Below are positions 7,638-16,295 of a DNA stretch of 16,773 bases, in pieces. Location: contig JABJCZ010000397.1 of the NCBI GenBank assembly GCA_018668475.1, forward strand, positions 1 through 16,773. Reading direction: 5' to 3'. A model generated the notes under the pieces. It was not told the DNA's origin and searched no databases. It saw only the letters and a program-made list of their open reading frames with translations. The position numbers and the translations under genes were made by a program. This stretch comes from Alphaproteobacteria bacterium. Lineage in GTDB: Bacteria; Pseudomonadota; Alphaproteobacteria; UBA828. Numbering within the stretch: the stretch's first letter is position 1; every line of letters begins with the position of its first letter.

Positions 7638-8234
7638 ATGCAGGTTTGGAAGCGATCATTGACCGCAGGCGTAATGTGCGTCCTGGTCCTGCTCGTTGTC
7701 GCTTGCACAACGACTGTATCCCGGCCTGTTTTTGACGAAATGGCGTTTGGCCATTTGCCGGCACTGCAATTCAAGGTAGGCCGGGTCGAAGTGGTTGACG
7801 AATATCGCTCGCCCCTGATTGACCCCAATGTCGAGCATACTTTTCCGACTCCGCCGGCGGTGGCCATCAGGCGATGGATTGCCGATCGGGTGCAGACCAG
7901 CGGCTCCTCCGATATTTTGCGGATCACTATCCGTGATGCGAGTGCCGTGCGGGTTGAGCTGGATACCAATCAGGACCTGGAAGCGTGGTTTACCACAGAG
8001 CAGTCTGAAAGGATCGACGCCCGGGTTGATGTTCAGTTCCAGATTATTGGCGACGATGGCGTGGCCGGCTCATACGCTGCCGCTGAGGCGGCTCGCTCCC
8101 GCACATTACCGGAGGGGGCGACGCTCAACGAGCGGGACCAGATTCACTTTGATCTGATTTCGGCACTGATCAACGACTTCAATGCGAGTATGGAGCAAGC
8201 GGTGCGCCAGTATCTGGCGGATTACTTGCGCTAG
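7638..8234 (+). CDS. Predicted lipoprotein of unknown function
   Basis: I do not recognise the family. The 198-residue product starts with MQVWKRSL, then a hydrophobic stretch ending in a lipobox VVAC, with the lipidated cysteine at residue 23. Thr at +2 rather than Asp suggests the outer membrane by the E. coli sorting rule. The rest is soluble, mixed alpha/beta in character, with short alternating hydrophobic stretches such as DVQFQIIGDDG that look like beta strands, and an amphipathic C-terminal helix ending QYLADYLR. The frame is open upstream to 7305, but that part is the hslO shadow. The ATG at 7638 is chosen because it gives a clean lipoprotein signal and has GGGAG about ten bases before it. 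It converges on the argE-like gene with a 21-base gap. Confidence 0.85.
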   Translation: MQVWKRSLTAGVMCVLVLLVVACTTTVSRPVFDEMAFGHLPALQFKVGRVEVVDEYRSPLIDPNVEHTFPTPPAVAIRRWIADRVQTSGSSDILRITIRDASAVRVELDTNQDLEAWFTTEQSERIDARVDVQFQIIGDDGVAGSYAAAEAARSRTLPEGATLNERDQIHFDLISALINDFNASMEQAVRQYLADYLR

Positions 8235-8255
8235 CGTGTGCCTTGCGCGGGGCCG

Positions 8256-9422
8256 TCAGGCTATGCAGACATTTTTCAGCCGACCCATGAATCCGATGCA
8301 GGATTCGATCTGGCTAATCTCAATAAATTCATCCGGTTTGTGTGCCTGGGCAATGTCTCCGGGCCCGCAAATTACGGTCGGCACACCCGCGCTCTGAAAC
8401 TGCCCGGCTTCGGTGCCATATGCGACCACTTCAGTCGCGTTGCGCTGAGCCAGTTTGAGCACTAGTTCTTCAGCGGGTGAGCCATTCTCCGGCACGAGAC
8501 CTGGCACCATCGCTCGCACTTCGGTTTCAACGCCGGTGTCGGGGTCAACCTTGTGCATCGCGGGCAGAATTTCATTTGCGATCAACGTGTCGTAGCGATT
8601 TTTGATCTCGTCAGGGTCCTCGCCTGGCAGCAGGCGGTATTCCCAAGTGAAGGTGCATTCGCGAGGCACAATGTTTTGCGCCGTGCCGCCCTGGACCGTA
8701 CCGACATGCACCGTGGTGTAGCCCGGGGTGAAGCCGCTGTCGGGCTGGTTCCGTTCATCACGCATCTCGATGGCGATATCCGCCAGAAAACTGATGATAC
8801 GGGCCGCATATTGCACGGCGTTAACGCCCTGGTCGATCCGGCTCGAATGCTGTTCCAGCCCGGTGACCGTCGTGTGGAAGCTGTAGACGCCTTTGTGCGC
8901 ATTGACGACGCACATGTTTGTGGGTTCGCCGACGATGACGATCTGCGGCATGGCGGCCAGATCACCCATTCGTTCGATCATGAGCGGCGCACCCAGGCAA
9001 CCAACCTCTTCGTCATAGGACAACGCAAAATGAATCGGGATAGCCAGCGGCTGCGCCATGAAGTCCGGCACCAGCGCCAGACCAATGGCGAAAAAGCTCT
9101 TCATGTCAGCGGTTCCGCGGCCATATAGCCGACCCCGTTTCTCGACCATCTCGAAAGGATCAGTTTCCCACGTCTGCCCGTCGACCGGCACAACATCGGT
9201 ATGGCCCGAAAGCACAATACCCGGCACATCGGTCGGCCCGAGCGTGGCATAGAGATTTGCCTTCTTGCCGCTAGGGTCGGGGATCAGAGTTGAGGGCACG
9301 CCGTGGCCGGACAGGTAATCGGCCACGAAGTTGATCAGAGCGAGGTTGGAATCGCGGCTTGTCGTATCAAACGAGATAAGTTTTCTGATCATCTCGATCG
9401 GCGTATAAACCTCACCCGTCAT
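8256..9422 (-). CDS. argE: M20-family acetylornithine deacetylase (ArgE-like)
   Basis: Di-zinc amidohydrolase of 388 residues that would release acetate from N-acetylornithine to give ornithine, the ArgF substrate. Metal-site motifs are in order: SGHTDVVPVDG (His74, Asp76), GRGTADMKSF (bridging Asp106), YDEEVGCLG (catalytic Glu138 and Glu139), GEPTN (Glu166) and a late AQAHKPDEF (His361). The dimerisation-domain His192 is in GLEQHSS. I chose the ATG at 9422 over the longer open frame to 9569 because AAAGGAGAGG lies just upstream and the extension resembles no family member. Related M20 enzymes cleave succinyl-diaminopimelate or other N-acyl amino acids, so the exact substrate is likely but unproven. 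It is not in the argD operon but lies close by on the other strand. Confidence 0.88.
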   Translation of the reverse strand: MTGEVYTPIEMIRKLISFDTTSRDSNLALINFVADYLSGHGVPSTLIPDPSGKKANLYATLGPTDVPGIVLSGHTDVVPVDGQTWETDPFEMVEKRGRLYGRGTADMKSFFAIGLALVPDFMAQPLAIPIHFALSYDEEVGCLGAPLMIERMGDLAAMPQIVIVGEPTNMCVVNAHKGVYSFHTTVTGLEQHSSRIDQGVNAVQYAARIISFLADIAIEMRDERNQPDSGFTPGYTTVHVGTVQGGTAQNIVPRECTFTWEYRLLPGEDPDEIKNRYDTLIANEILPAMHKVDPDTGVETEVRAMVPGLVPENGSPAEELVLKLAQRNATEVVAYGTEAGQFQSAGVPTVICGPGDIAQAHKPDEFIEISQIESCIGFMGRLKNVCIA

Positions 9423-9601
9423 GGGCCTCTCCTTTAATGCAACCGGCGTCACACTTATATGATGGTTTGCGGGGCCGCGGATTGTGGCCGAGCCTTGGCG
9501 ACCTGACAAGGTTGGCGCGTGGACAACGGGCCGGTTGACATGCCGTGGTCGGCAACTAGCGTGCGACATGACTTGACAGTAGATGGAATGGATGGTGGCG
9601 G
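9423..9601. promoter_or_regulatory. Divergent control region between argE-like gene and RND efflux operon
   Basis: This 179-base region should hold promoters in both directions. Two perfect -35 hexamers TTGACA occur on the plus strand at 9535-9540 and 9573-9578. The first has only a weak partner, TAGCGT at 9557-9562 with a 16-base spacer. The second is too close to the GTG start at 9602 to drive a normal leader. An AT-rich patch at 9454-9463 could hold a -10 for either strand, but I find no matching -35. Confidence 0.3.
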
Positions 9602-10861
9602 GTGATACGGAATCGTAAATGGCTCAAATGGGGCGCGCCGGTTGTTGTGCTGGGTATCGCGGTTCTGATTGCCGGCGTTCTCCAGGCAACCAAGCCCCGG
9701 CTAGAGCCGCGCGCGCCGGCTGAACGGCAATGGATGGTCGAAGTGGTCGATGTCGTGATCGCCGATCAGCGGCCCGAGCTGCGGGCCTTCGGCGAGGTCG
9801 TGGCAGAGCGCGATGCCGAAATGCGGGCCCTGGTCGCCGGACAAGTGGTCGAGGTGGGCCCCGCGTTCAATGATGGAGGTGTAGTGCGGCAGGGCGAATT
9901 GTTGGTCCGCATTGACCCGTTTGAGTATGAAGCCCGGCTCGATGAGGCTCAGGCGAACTTAGCCGAGGCGAATGCCCTGCTCACTGAATATGAGGCCATG
10001 CTGCGGTCGGAGCAGAGTACGGCGACCCAGAATCAGGTTCAGTTTGATCTGGCGCAACGCGAGCTCGACCGCCGGGAAACCCTGTTTCGCGAGCAGATCG
10101 TGTCCGAAAAACATGTCGATGACGGCGCAATGGCTGCAAGCGAACGGGCCCGCGCCTATACCCAGGCCGAAGAGAACGCCGCAGCCTATGCAGCCCGAGC
10201 CGAGCGCCAGCTGGCGGTAATTAAGCAGGCTGAGGTGGCTGTGAAGCGCGCCCGGCGCGACCTTGACCACACGCGCCTCGTGGCGCCGTTCGATGGCTAT
10301 CTGACTGGCACGTCGGCCGCAATCGGAAAGCGGTTGACAGTCAATGACCGTATTGCCCGCTTGCTCGACTTGGATCGTCTGGAAGTGCGGTTTCATCTTT
10401 CGGATAGTGAATTTGGCAGGTTGGCGGGCGGCAAGTCCGGCGAAAATGGCATGGCCGGGCGGGACGCCTATGTGCTCTGGCGCGTCGGCGAGCGCGATCT
10501 GGTCTATCCCGCCATGATCGACCGGATCGGTGGTGAGATTGACGCCGCAAGTGGCGGTATACGGGCCTACGCGTCTGTTGCCAGCGGGGCGGATGGTGTG
10601 CCGCTGCGACCCGGTGCATTTGTCGAGGTGGTGCTGGCTGACCAACTTCTGAAAGGAGCGGTGGTCTTGCCTGAAAGTGCCCTGCACCAGGGGCACACCG
10701 TCTATGTGGAAAACGGCGGGCGGCTTGAAGCGCGGGCGGTCAAAATGCTGTTGCGCGCCGGGGCGGAGATTTTTGTGCGAGGTGATTTGGCGACGGCTGA
10801 GCGGGTGGTTGTAACCCGTTTCGCTGAAATCGGGCCGGGCCTTATGGTTCGCACCGAGTGA
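9602..10861 (+). CDS. RND efflux periplasmic adaptor (membrane fusion protein, HlyD/AcrA type)
   Basis: Links an inner-membrane RND pump to an outer-membrane channel. The 419-residue product has an N-terminal membrane anchor (about 11-28), not a lipobox. It then has the first lipoyl half with ALVAGQVVEVGPAFNDGGVV (77-95), a long Ala/Glu/Arg-rich helical hairpin (about 110-220) and the second lipoyl half with DHTRLVAPFDGYL (222-234). A beta-barrel and membrane-proximal domain including RPGAFVEVVL complete it. The start is GTG at 9602; no ATG exists in frame before the upstream in-frame stop at 9569-9571, and the ribosome binding site is weak. The pump gene starts ten bases after its stop. Substrate is unknown. 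Confidence 0.93.
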   Translation: MIRNRKWLKWGAPVVVLGIAVLIAGVLQATKPRLEPRAPAERQWMVEVVDVVIADQRPELRAFGEVVAERDAEMRALVAGQVVEVGPAFNDGGVVRQGELLVRIDPFEYEARLDEAQANLAEANALLTEYEAMLRSEQSTATQNQVQFDLAQRELDRRETLFREQIVSEKHVDDGAMAASERARAYTQAEENAAAYAARAERQLAVIKQAEVAVKRARRDLDHTRLVAPFDGYLTGTSAAIGKRLTVNDRIARLLDLDRLEVRFHLSDSEFGRLAGGKSGENGMAGRDAYVLWRVGERDLVYPAMIDRIGGEIDAASGGIRAYASVASGADGVPLRPGAFVEVVLADQLLKGAVVLPESALHQGHTVYVENGGRLEARAVKMLLRAGAEIFVRGDLATAERVVVTRFAEIGPGLMVRTE

Positions 10862-10871
10862 GACCGAAGAG

Positions 10872-13800
10872 ATGAAACGCGATCTGCTTGGCCTGTTCGT
10901 TCGCCATCGCACAGCGGCGAACCTACTGATGATATTTATGATCATCATCGGCATCGTTGCCCTCGGCCGATTGAATACTCAGTTTTTCCCGAGCTTCAGT
11001 GTTGACTGGGTCACCGTTACGGTGGATTGGCCAGGTGCCTCGGCAGAGGATGTGGACGCCAACATTGTCGGTGTTATCGAGCCCGAGTTGCGCTTTATTG
11101 ACAGCGTCAAGCGGGTCGTATCGAAATCGGCTGAAGGGTTCGGCATTTTGTCCGTCGAGTTTGAGGCCGGCGCCGATCTGCAGACCGGGCTTTCCAACGT
11201 CGAAACGGCGGTTACCAGTATTACGACGCTGCCGGAGGATAGCGACCGGCCCACTGTAACGCGCATATACAGCTATGAGACCATCGCGCGGCTAGTGGTT
11301 TCCGGCCCCTTTTCGGAAAGCTCGCTCAAGGCCGTCGCCAAGGGTTTGCGGGAGGGCCTGCTGGCAACCGGTATCGACAAAGTTGATCTCTTCGGAGCCC
11401 GTGACGAGGAAATTTGGGTAGAGGCGTCGGCCGCGACCTTGCGCCAGCTCGATCTCACGCCGGGCGAGATATCCGACCTGATTGCCCGGTCCTCCATCGA
11501 TCTGCCGTCAGGCATTGTGCCCGGTGCCAGTGAGAAGCAGATCCGCAGCCTTGGTCTGGCGCGAACGGTTGAATCTATCGGTGAAATCGAAATTCGGGCA
11601 CTTCCGGGCGGGCAACGCACGGTTCTGCGCGATATTGCGCGCATCACGGATGCGTTTGACGAAAATGACGCCGAGGCCGTGCGTCTTGGGCAGCATGCGG
11701 TTGAATTGCATGTACGTCGGGCACTGGGTTCGGATGCGCTGGAGCAATCGGCGCTGCTGGATACATTTATGGAAGAGGTTCGCCCGACCCTGGCGCCGAG
11801 CATTCGGCTTGAACGCTACGGCGATGCGGCGGCGATGATTGAGGATCGCATCAATTTATTGCTGCGCAATGGTGCCAGCGGATTGGTGCTGGTGGTAGCT
11901 GTGCTGTTCATTTTTCTATCAGGGCGCGTCGCCTTCTGGGTGGCTGTCAGCATACCGGTTACGTTGTTTGCGACATTGGGGATCATGTTGCTGCTTGGCC
12001 AAAGTATCAACATGGTGAGCCTTTTTGCCATCATCATGGCGCTGGGGATCATTGTTGATGATTCCATCGTGGTTGCTGAACACGCTGTAACACGTCGAGG
12101 TATGGGCGATGACCCGACCACGGCTGCCGAAACCGGCGCCAAACGTATGTTGGCGCCGGTGCTTGCGGCCTCGTTAACGACCATTGCAGCCTTTGTCCCG
12201 CTGCTGCTGATATCCGACATCATGGGGCAAATCATCGCGGCCATCCCAATGGTGATCATCGCCATCATTTTGGCCAGTCTGGTGGAGTGCTTTTTTATTC
12301 TGCCGGGCCATTTGCGCGGGGCGTTGAAAAGTGATCCGGCTGCTGAGAACCGATTTGCCCGCTGGTTCAATCCCCGTTTCGAGGCTTTTCGGGATGGCCT
12401 TTTTGACCGCCTGGTGCGGGGCTGTCTGCGGTGGCGCTATCTGACTTTGAGCGTTGGCGTCGGTTTGATCATTCTCGTCTTCGGGCTGATGGCGGGCGGC
12501 CGTCTGGATTTTGTATTTTTCCCATCGCCTGAATCTGACACCGTTTACGCCAATGTTGTGTTTGCAGAAGGCACCGAGCGCGCCCAAACCCGCGAGATGG
12601 TGCAGGAGCTTGAACGCGCCCTGGCCAAAGCTGAAGCTCAGCTGACAAACGGCGAAGGCGGGCTGGTGGCGATGAGCCTTGCTCAAATTGGTGTGCCTGT
12701 CGGCCGCTCGGACAGTCTGTTTGCGGGTTCGGGAGACCATGTCGCCGGTGTCCGAGTGGAACTCATTCCGTCGGATACCCGTGACATTCGCACGCCAGTG
12801 TTTGTCGAGGCCTGGCGGGCAGCCGTCCGGCAGATGCCAGGCATGGATATTTTTTCGGTGGTTGAGCAACAGTCCGGCCCGCCTGGCCGCGAGATCGATA
12901 TCCGTGTAACCGGCGATGATTTAAAGGCGCTTAAACGCGCAGCGGATGATGTTGTGGCGCTGCTCCAGCGGTTCCCCGGCGTCAGCGACGTCGAGGACGA
13001 TCTCCCACATGGCAAGCTCGAGGCCATTATGGAAGTGACTTCACGTGGCCGGGCGCTCGGGTTTACGACGTCCAGCGTTGGCCGGCAGGTTCGAAACGCA
13101 TTTGAAGGCGCCATAGCAAAACGGTTCGCACGGGGCGATGAGGAGGTCACGGTGCGTGTGCGCTATCCCCGTGAGGCGCTGACAGAAGCCGATCTGCGGC
13201 GGCTCTATCTCGTCAGTCCAAACGGCGTTGAGGTACCGCTCGCCGAGGTCGTTGAATTTCGCGAGGCGCGCGGTTTTGCACAGATCAAGCGTGAGGACGG
13301 GCTGCGCATGGTTTCCGTTACCGGCGAGATTGACGAAAACATTACGACAACGGATGAAGTGCTGGGGGCAATCCGCGAGGCCGGATTGGCGGAAATTGCC
13401 CGGCGCCACAATGTCGATATCGGCTTCAAGGGCAAAGCTGAAGAACAGGCAACGACCCTCGCAGATATGCGGACCGGCGGTATTGTCGGGTTGGCGGCCA
13501 TCTACCTCATTCTGGCTGCGATATTTTCCAGCTATCTGACACCGGTATTTGTTATGGCGGTCATCCCGTTTGGCATCGTCGGTGCCATCCTCGGTCACCT
13601 CGTTTTGGGCTACGACCTCACAATTCTGTCCATGGTCGGGTTGTTGGGTCTCTCCGGCATTGTGGTCAATGATTCCATTATTCTGGTGCGCGCCGTGCAG
13701 GACCGTCTGGTCGCCGGCGAAGCGCTGGTAGAGGCGCTGGCCGGCGGTGCACGAGACCGATTGCGGGCCGTCATTCTTACGTCAGTGACCACCATCTTTG

Positions 13801-14003
13801 GCCTGCTACCGTTGTTGTTTGAGACCAGCCTTCAGGCGCAATTTCTCAAACCTATGGCGGTAAGCATCGTATTCGGGCTGTTGGGCGCAACGTTTATCGT
13901 GCTGATTCTTGTGCCAACGTTGCTGGCCATCAAAGGTGATATCGGTGTTTTGTTCCGCAGCAAGCAGGCGCGCCGTGAAGCCGGCGGTGCGGGCGCCGAT
14001 TGA
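10872..14003 (+). CDS. RND-family efflux pump (HAE1/AcrB type) permease
   Basis: Proton-driven inner-membrane transporter of 1043 residues, standard length, with 12 expected spans. TM1 is near the start (TAANLLMIFMIIIGIVAL), then a large porter domain to about 325, TM2-TM6 with the proton-relay pair Asp396-Asp397 in GIIVDDSIVVAEH, a second periplasmic domain from about 540, and TM8-TM12 near the end. The TM10 motif reads GLSGIVVNDSIILV (Asn933), lacking the lysine found in AcrB, as in other known RND subgroups with VVNN-like motifs. It follows the adaptor gene by ten bases, so they form one operon. There is no outer-membrane TolC-like gene and no regulator next to it. Export substrates cannot be inferred. 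Confidence 0.95.
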   Translation: MKRDLLGLFVRHRTAANLLMIFMIIIGIVALGRLNTQFFPSFSVDWVTVTVDWPGASAEDVDANIVGVIEPELRFIDSVKRVVSKSAEGFGILSVEFEAGADLQTGLSNVETAVTSITTLPEDSDRPTVTRIYSYETIARLVVSGPFSESSLKAVAKGLREGLLATGIDKVDLFGARDEEIWVEASAATLRQLDLTPGEISDLIARSSIDLPSGIVPGASEKQIRSLGLARTVESIGEIEIRALPGGQRTVLRDIARITDAFDENDAEAVRLGQHAVELHVRRALGSDALEQSALLDTFMEEVRPTLAPSIRLERYGDAAAMIEDRINLLLRNGASGLVLVVAVLFIFLSGRVAFWVAVSIPVTLFATLGIMLLLGQSINMVSLFAIIMALGIIVDDSIVVAEHAVTRRGMGDDPTTAAETGAKRMLAPVLAASLTTIAAFVPLLLISDIMGQIIAAIPMVIIAIILASLVECFFILPGHLRGALKSDPAAENRFARWFNPRFEAFRDGLFDRLVRGCLRWRYLTLSVGVGLIILVFGLMAGGRLDFVFFPSPESDTVYANVVFAEGTERAQTREMVQELERALAKAEAQLTNGEGGLVAMSLAQIGVPVGRSDSLFAGSGDHVAGVRVELIPSDTRDIRTPVFVEAWRAAVRQMPGMDIFSVVEQQSGPPGREIDIRVTGDDLKALKRAADDVVALLQRFPGVSDVEDDLPHGKLEAIMEVTSRGRALGFTTSSVGRQVRNAFEGAIAKRFARGDEEVTVRVRYPREALTEADLRRLYLVSPNGVEVPLAEVVEFREARGFAQIKREDGLRMVSVTGEIDENITTTDEVLGAIREAGLAEIARRHNVDIGFKGKAEEQATTLADMRTGGIVGLAAIYLILAAIFSSYLTPVFVMAVIPFGIVGAILGHLVLGYDLTILSMVGLLGLSGIVVNDSIILVRAVQDRLVAGEALVEALAGGARDRLRAVILTSVTTIFGLLPLLFETSLQAQFLKPMAVSIVFGLLGATFIVLILVPTLLAIKGDIGVLFRSKQARREAGGAGAD

Positions 14004-15461
14004 TCAGTCGCGCCAGAAGGCCGGCACCAGCAGGACAAGGGCAGTAAACAGTTCCAGCCGGCCGATCAGCATGGCGAAGGACAAGACCCATTTAGCGGCT
14101 TCCGGCAGGGCCTGAAAATTGCCGCTCGGCCCGATGATGTCACCAAGGCCCGGTCCGACATTGGCAATGGCCGTTGCGGCGCCGGAAATACTCGTCACAT
14201 AATCCAGGCCCATGGCCGACAGCGCCATTGCAACAACGCCAAAGCTCAACACAAACAGAAAGAAAAATCCCATGACCGAAGCCGGTACGCTGTCAGGGAT
14301 TGGCCGCCGGTTGAACTTGAGCGTGAACACGCCGTGCGGCTGGATGAGTTTGAGCATCTGCACGCGCGCGGTGGCATAGAGCACCTGAATGCGAAATATT
14401 TTGATGCCGCCCGTTGTGGCGCCGGTGCAGCCTCCAATAAACATGAGCAGCGTAAAGATCGGCAGGGCGAAAGAGCCCCAGGTGTTGAAGTCAGCTGACG
14501 AATAACCGGTGCCGGTCATAACCGAAATGGCATTGAAGGTCGCCATCCGCAGCGCATGACCGGGGGCTTCGCCTCCATCGGACCACAGCCAGCCGGTGAG
14601 GGCGAGGACCACGCACAGTGCGATGCCGAGGAACCAGCGAACTTGCGTATCGCGTAGCAGTGCCCGAAATCCGCCGCGCACCGCTTGCAGGTACAGCACA
14701 AATGGCAGCGAGCCGAGAATCATGAACACCGTCGCAATGCCCTCGATGCCGGCATTGTCGAAGTGGCCGATGGAGCCGTCGAGCGTCGAGAATCCGCCGG
14801 TTGAAATGGTCGTCATCGCATGGCAAATCGACTGAAACGGCGTCATGCCGGCGATCCAGTAGGCGATCCCGTTGACGATGGTGAGGCCGAAATAAACCAT
14901 GAAGATAGCGCCGGCGAGAGCAGCGGCACGTGGCAGCACCTTCTCGGACTGGTCAGAAGATTCGGTGCGAAACAACTGCATACCACCGACCTGAAGCACC
15001 GGCAGAATGGCGATGGCGGTCACAATAATTCCGATGCCGCCCATCCACTGCAGGAGCGAGCGCCACAACAGAATGCCCGGTGGTGCATTGTCGAGGTCCG
15101 AGATCACCGTTGAGCCGGTTGTGGTCAACCCGCTCATGGCCTCAAAATAGGCGTCGGCATAACTCAGGCCGAGATCGCCAAAGACGAACGGCAACGCGGC
15201 GAATGCGGGAATGATGATCCAGCTGAAGGTTGTCAGCACAAAAGCTTGACGCACGGAAATCCGGGTATCGCTGGTCCGGCTGACCAGTGTCAGGCAGCCC
15301 CCCAAAAACAGCGAGAAGACCGCCGCCGCAAGGAAGACCTGCCAGTCCGGATTGCCGGCAATTCGATCGGCAATGGCCGGCACCATCATGGCGAGCGACA
15401 ACGTTATCAGCAGAATGCCGATGACCAGAAAAACGGGGCGAAAATCCCGGACAGAGCCCAT
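14004..15461 (-). CDS. trkH: TrkH-family potassium uptake protein
   Basis: Membrane subunit of a Trk-type K+ uptake system, 485 residues. All four selectivity-filter repeats are visible: LTTTGSTV (112-119), TTISTGGFST (217-226), MTGTGYSS (315-322) and IANVGPGLG (432-440). The C-terminal segment GRLELFTALVLLVPAFW is typical of TrkH. The regulatory partner TrkA is not encoded in this window. The ATG at 15461 has no good ribosome binding site, but the DFRPVFLVIG start is conserved in the family and no better start is seen. It lies 68 bases after folE on the same strand and may share its transcript. Its stop abuts that of the convergent RND pump with no gap. Confidence 0.94.
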   Translation of the reverse strand: MGSVRDFRPVFLVIGILLITLSLAMMVPAIADRIAGNPDWQVFLAAAVFSLFLGGCLTLVSRTSDTRISVRQAFVLTTFSWIIIPAFAALPFVFGDLGLSYADAYFEAMSGLTTTGSTVISDLDNAPPGILLWRSLLQWMGGIGIIVTAIAILPVLQVGGMQLFRTESSDQSEKVLPRAAALAGAIFMVYFGLTIVNGIAYWIAGMTPFQSICHAMTTISTGGFSTLDGSIGHFDNAGIEGIATVFMILGSLPFVLYLQAVRGGFRALLRDTQVRWFLGIALCVVLALTGWLWSDGGEAPGHALRMATFNAISVMTGTGYSSADFNTWGSFALPIFTLLMFIGGCTGATTGGIKIFRIQVLYATARVQMLKLIQPHGVFTLKFNRRPIPDSVPASVMGFFFLFVLSFGVVAMALSAMGLDYVTSISGAATAIANVGPGLGDIIGPSGNFQALPEAAKWVLSFAMLIGRLELFTALVLLVPAFWRD

Positions 15462-15529
15462 CAGGGGGCCAATTCGTTGTTTCGGGGAAACCTTTGCTCG
15501 CTCAGCCTAGCGCGCCTTGAGGAGCACCG

Positions 15530-16168
15530 CTACCGGCCCGCGAAGCCGCTTTGGGGTGAGCCAATAATATTTAGAAATTCTCTGCGCGTCTTCGGGTCGT
15601 CACGAAATTCACCAAACATGGTGCTGGTGGTCATGACGACACCCTCTTTCTGAATGCCGCGTGTGGTCATACAATGGTGTGAGCCCTCAACGACGACACC
15701 AACGCCGCGCGGCCGAATCACTTCGTTCAGGGCATCGGCAATTTGCGCCGTCATTTTTTCCTGAATTTGCAGGCGGCGAGAGAAGATTTCGACCACCCGG
15801 GCCAGCTTGCTGATGCCAACGACCCGGTTGCGCGGCAGATAGCCGATGTGGACCTGTCCCACGATCGGGGCCATGTGATGCTCGCAATGTGAATTGAAAG
15901 TGACGTTGCGGAGCACGACCATCTCGTCGTAGCCATCGGTTTCTTCAAAGGTGCGCTGCAGGATGTCGTAGGGGTCCTGATCGTAGCCGCCAAAATATTC
16001 TTCGAAGGCCTTGGTTACGCGGGCCGGGGTGTCCAACACGCCTTCGCGGTCAGCGTTATCACCGGTCCAGCGGATCAGTGTGCGGACGGCGGCTTCTGCC
16101 TCTTCGCGCGTGGGGCGATCAGTGCCACTGGCCTTGGATGCCGCAGCAGCGGCCTTCGCATTACTCAA
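15530..16168 (-). CDS. folE: GTP cyclohydrolase I (type IA)
   Basis: Converts GTP to dihydroneopterin triphosphate, the first step of tetrahydrofolate and other pterin synthesis; cytoplasmic, usually a homodecamer. From the TTG at 16168 it has 212 residues. Zinc and catalytic residues are present: SHCEHHMAP with Cys95, His97 and His98, the [13 protein letters not shown] signature (115-127), and [10 protein letters not shown] with Cys166. I choose TTG 16168 over the longer TTG at 16183 because AGGAG lies between them, seven bases before 16168; the longer form would place its ribosome binding site inside the gene. The first 20 residues are Ala-rich and poorly conserved. It follows apaG after 127 bases. 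Confidence 0.94.
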   Translation of the reverse strand: MSNAKAAAAASKASGTDRPTREEAEAAVRTLIRWTGDNADREGVLDTPARVTKAFEEYFGGYDQDPYDILQRTFEETDGYDEMVVLRNVTFNSHCEHHMAPIVGQVHIGYLPRNRVVGISKLARVVEIFSRRLQIQEKMTAQIADALNEVIRPRGVGVVVEGSHHCMTTRGIQKEGVVMTTSTMFGEFRDDPKTRREFLNIIGSPQSGFAGR

Positions 16169-16295
16169 CAGAATTCTCCTCAAAATTCAGCGCCTGACGC
16201 CCCGCAGGGAGCGCGTCATGCGCAATGGCGGCATGTGTCTACCGTGCAGTGACTGGCAACGCAAGGCATGGCCTTGGCGCGGCGCTGGCGCCCGG
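16169..16295 (-). other. apaG-folE intergenic region with leader hairpin
   Basis: On the folE strand the leader holds a stem of GACGC with GCGTC (16196-16217 overall) with inner CCC/GGG pairs around a three-base loop, about 30 bases before the start. Further upstream CAAGGC and GCCTTG (6 bases, loop ATG) could form a second hairpin just after apaG. Neither is followed by a T run, so neither is a confident terminator, and I find no good promoter here. Confidence 0.35.

Noticed and set aside
9423..9569. 49-residue N-terminal extension of the argE-like gene
   Set aside because: The strong ribosome binding site just upstream of 9422 and the normal family length both favour the shorter protein.
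9959..10954. Open frame of 331 codons antisense to the RND adaptor
   Set aside because: It is a shadow of the adaptor gene, rich in His, Gln and Arg and without domain features.
15462..15529. Possible terminator GTTTC/GAAAC between folE and trkH
   Set aside because: The stem is only five pairs with a three-base loop and no following T run, so it is too weak to call.
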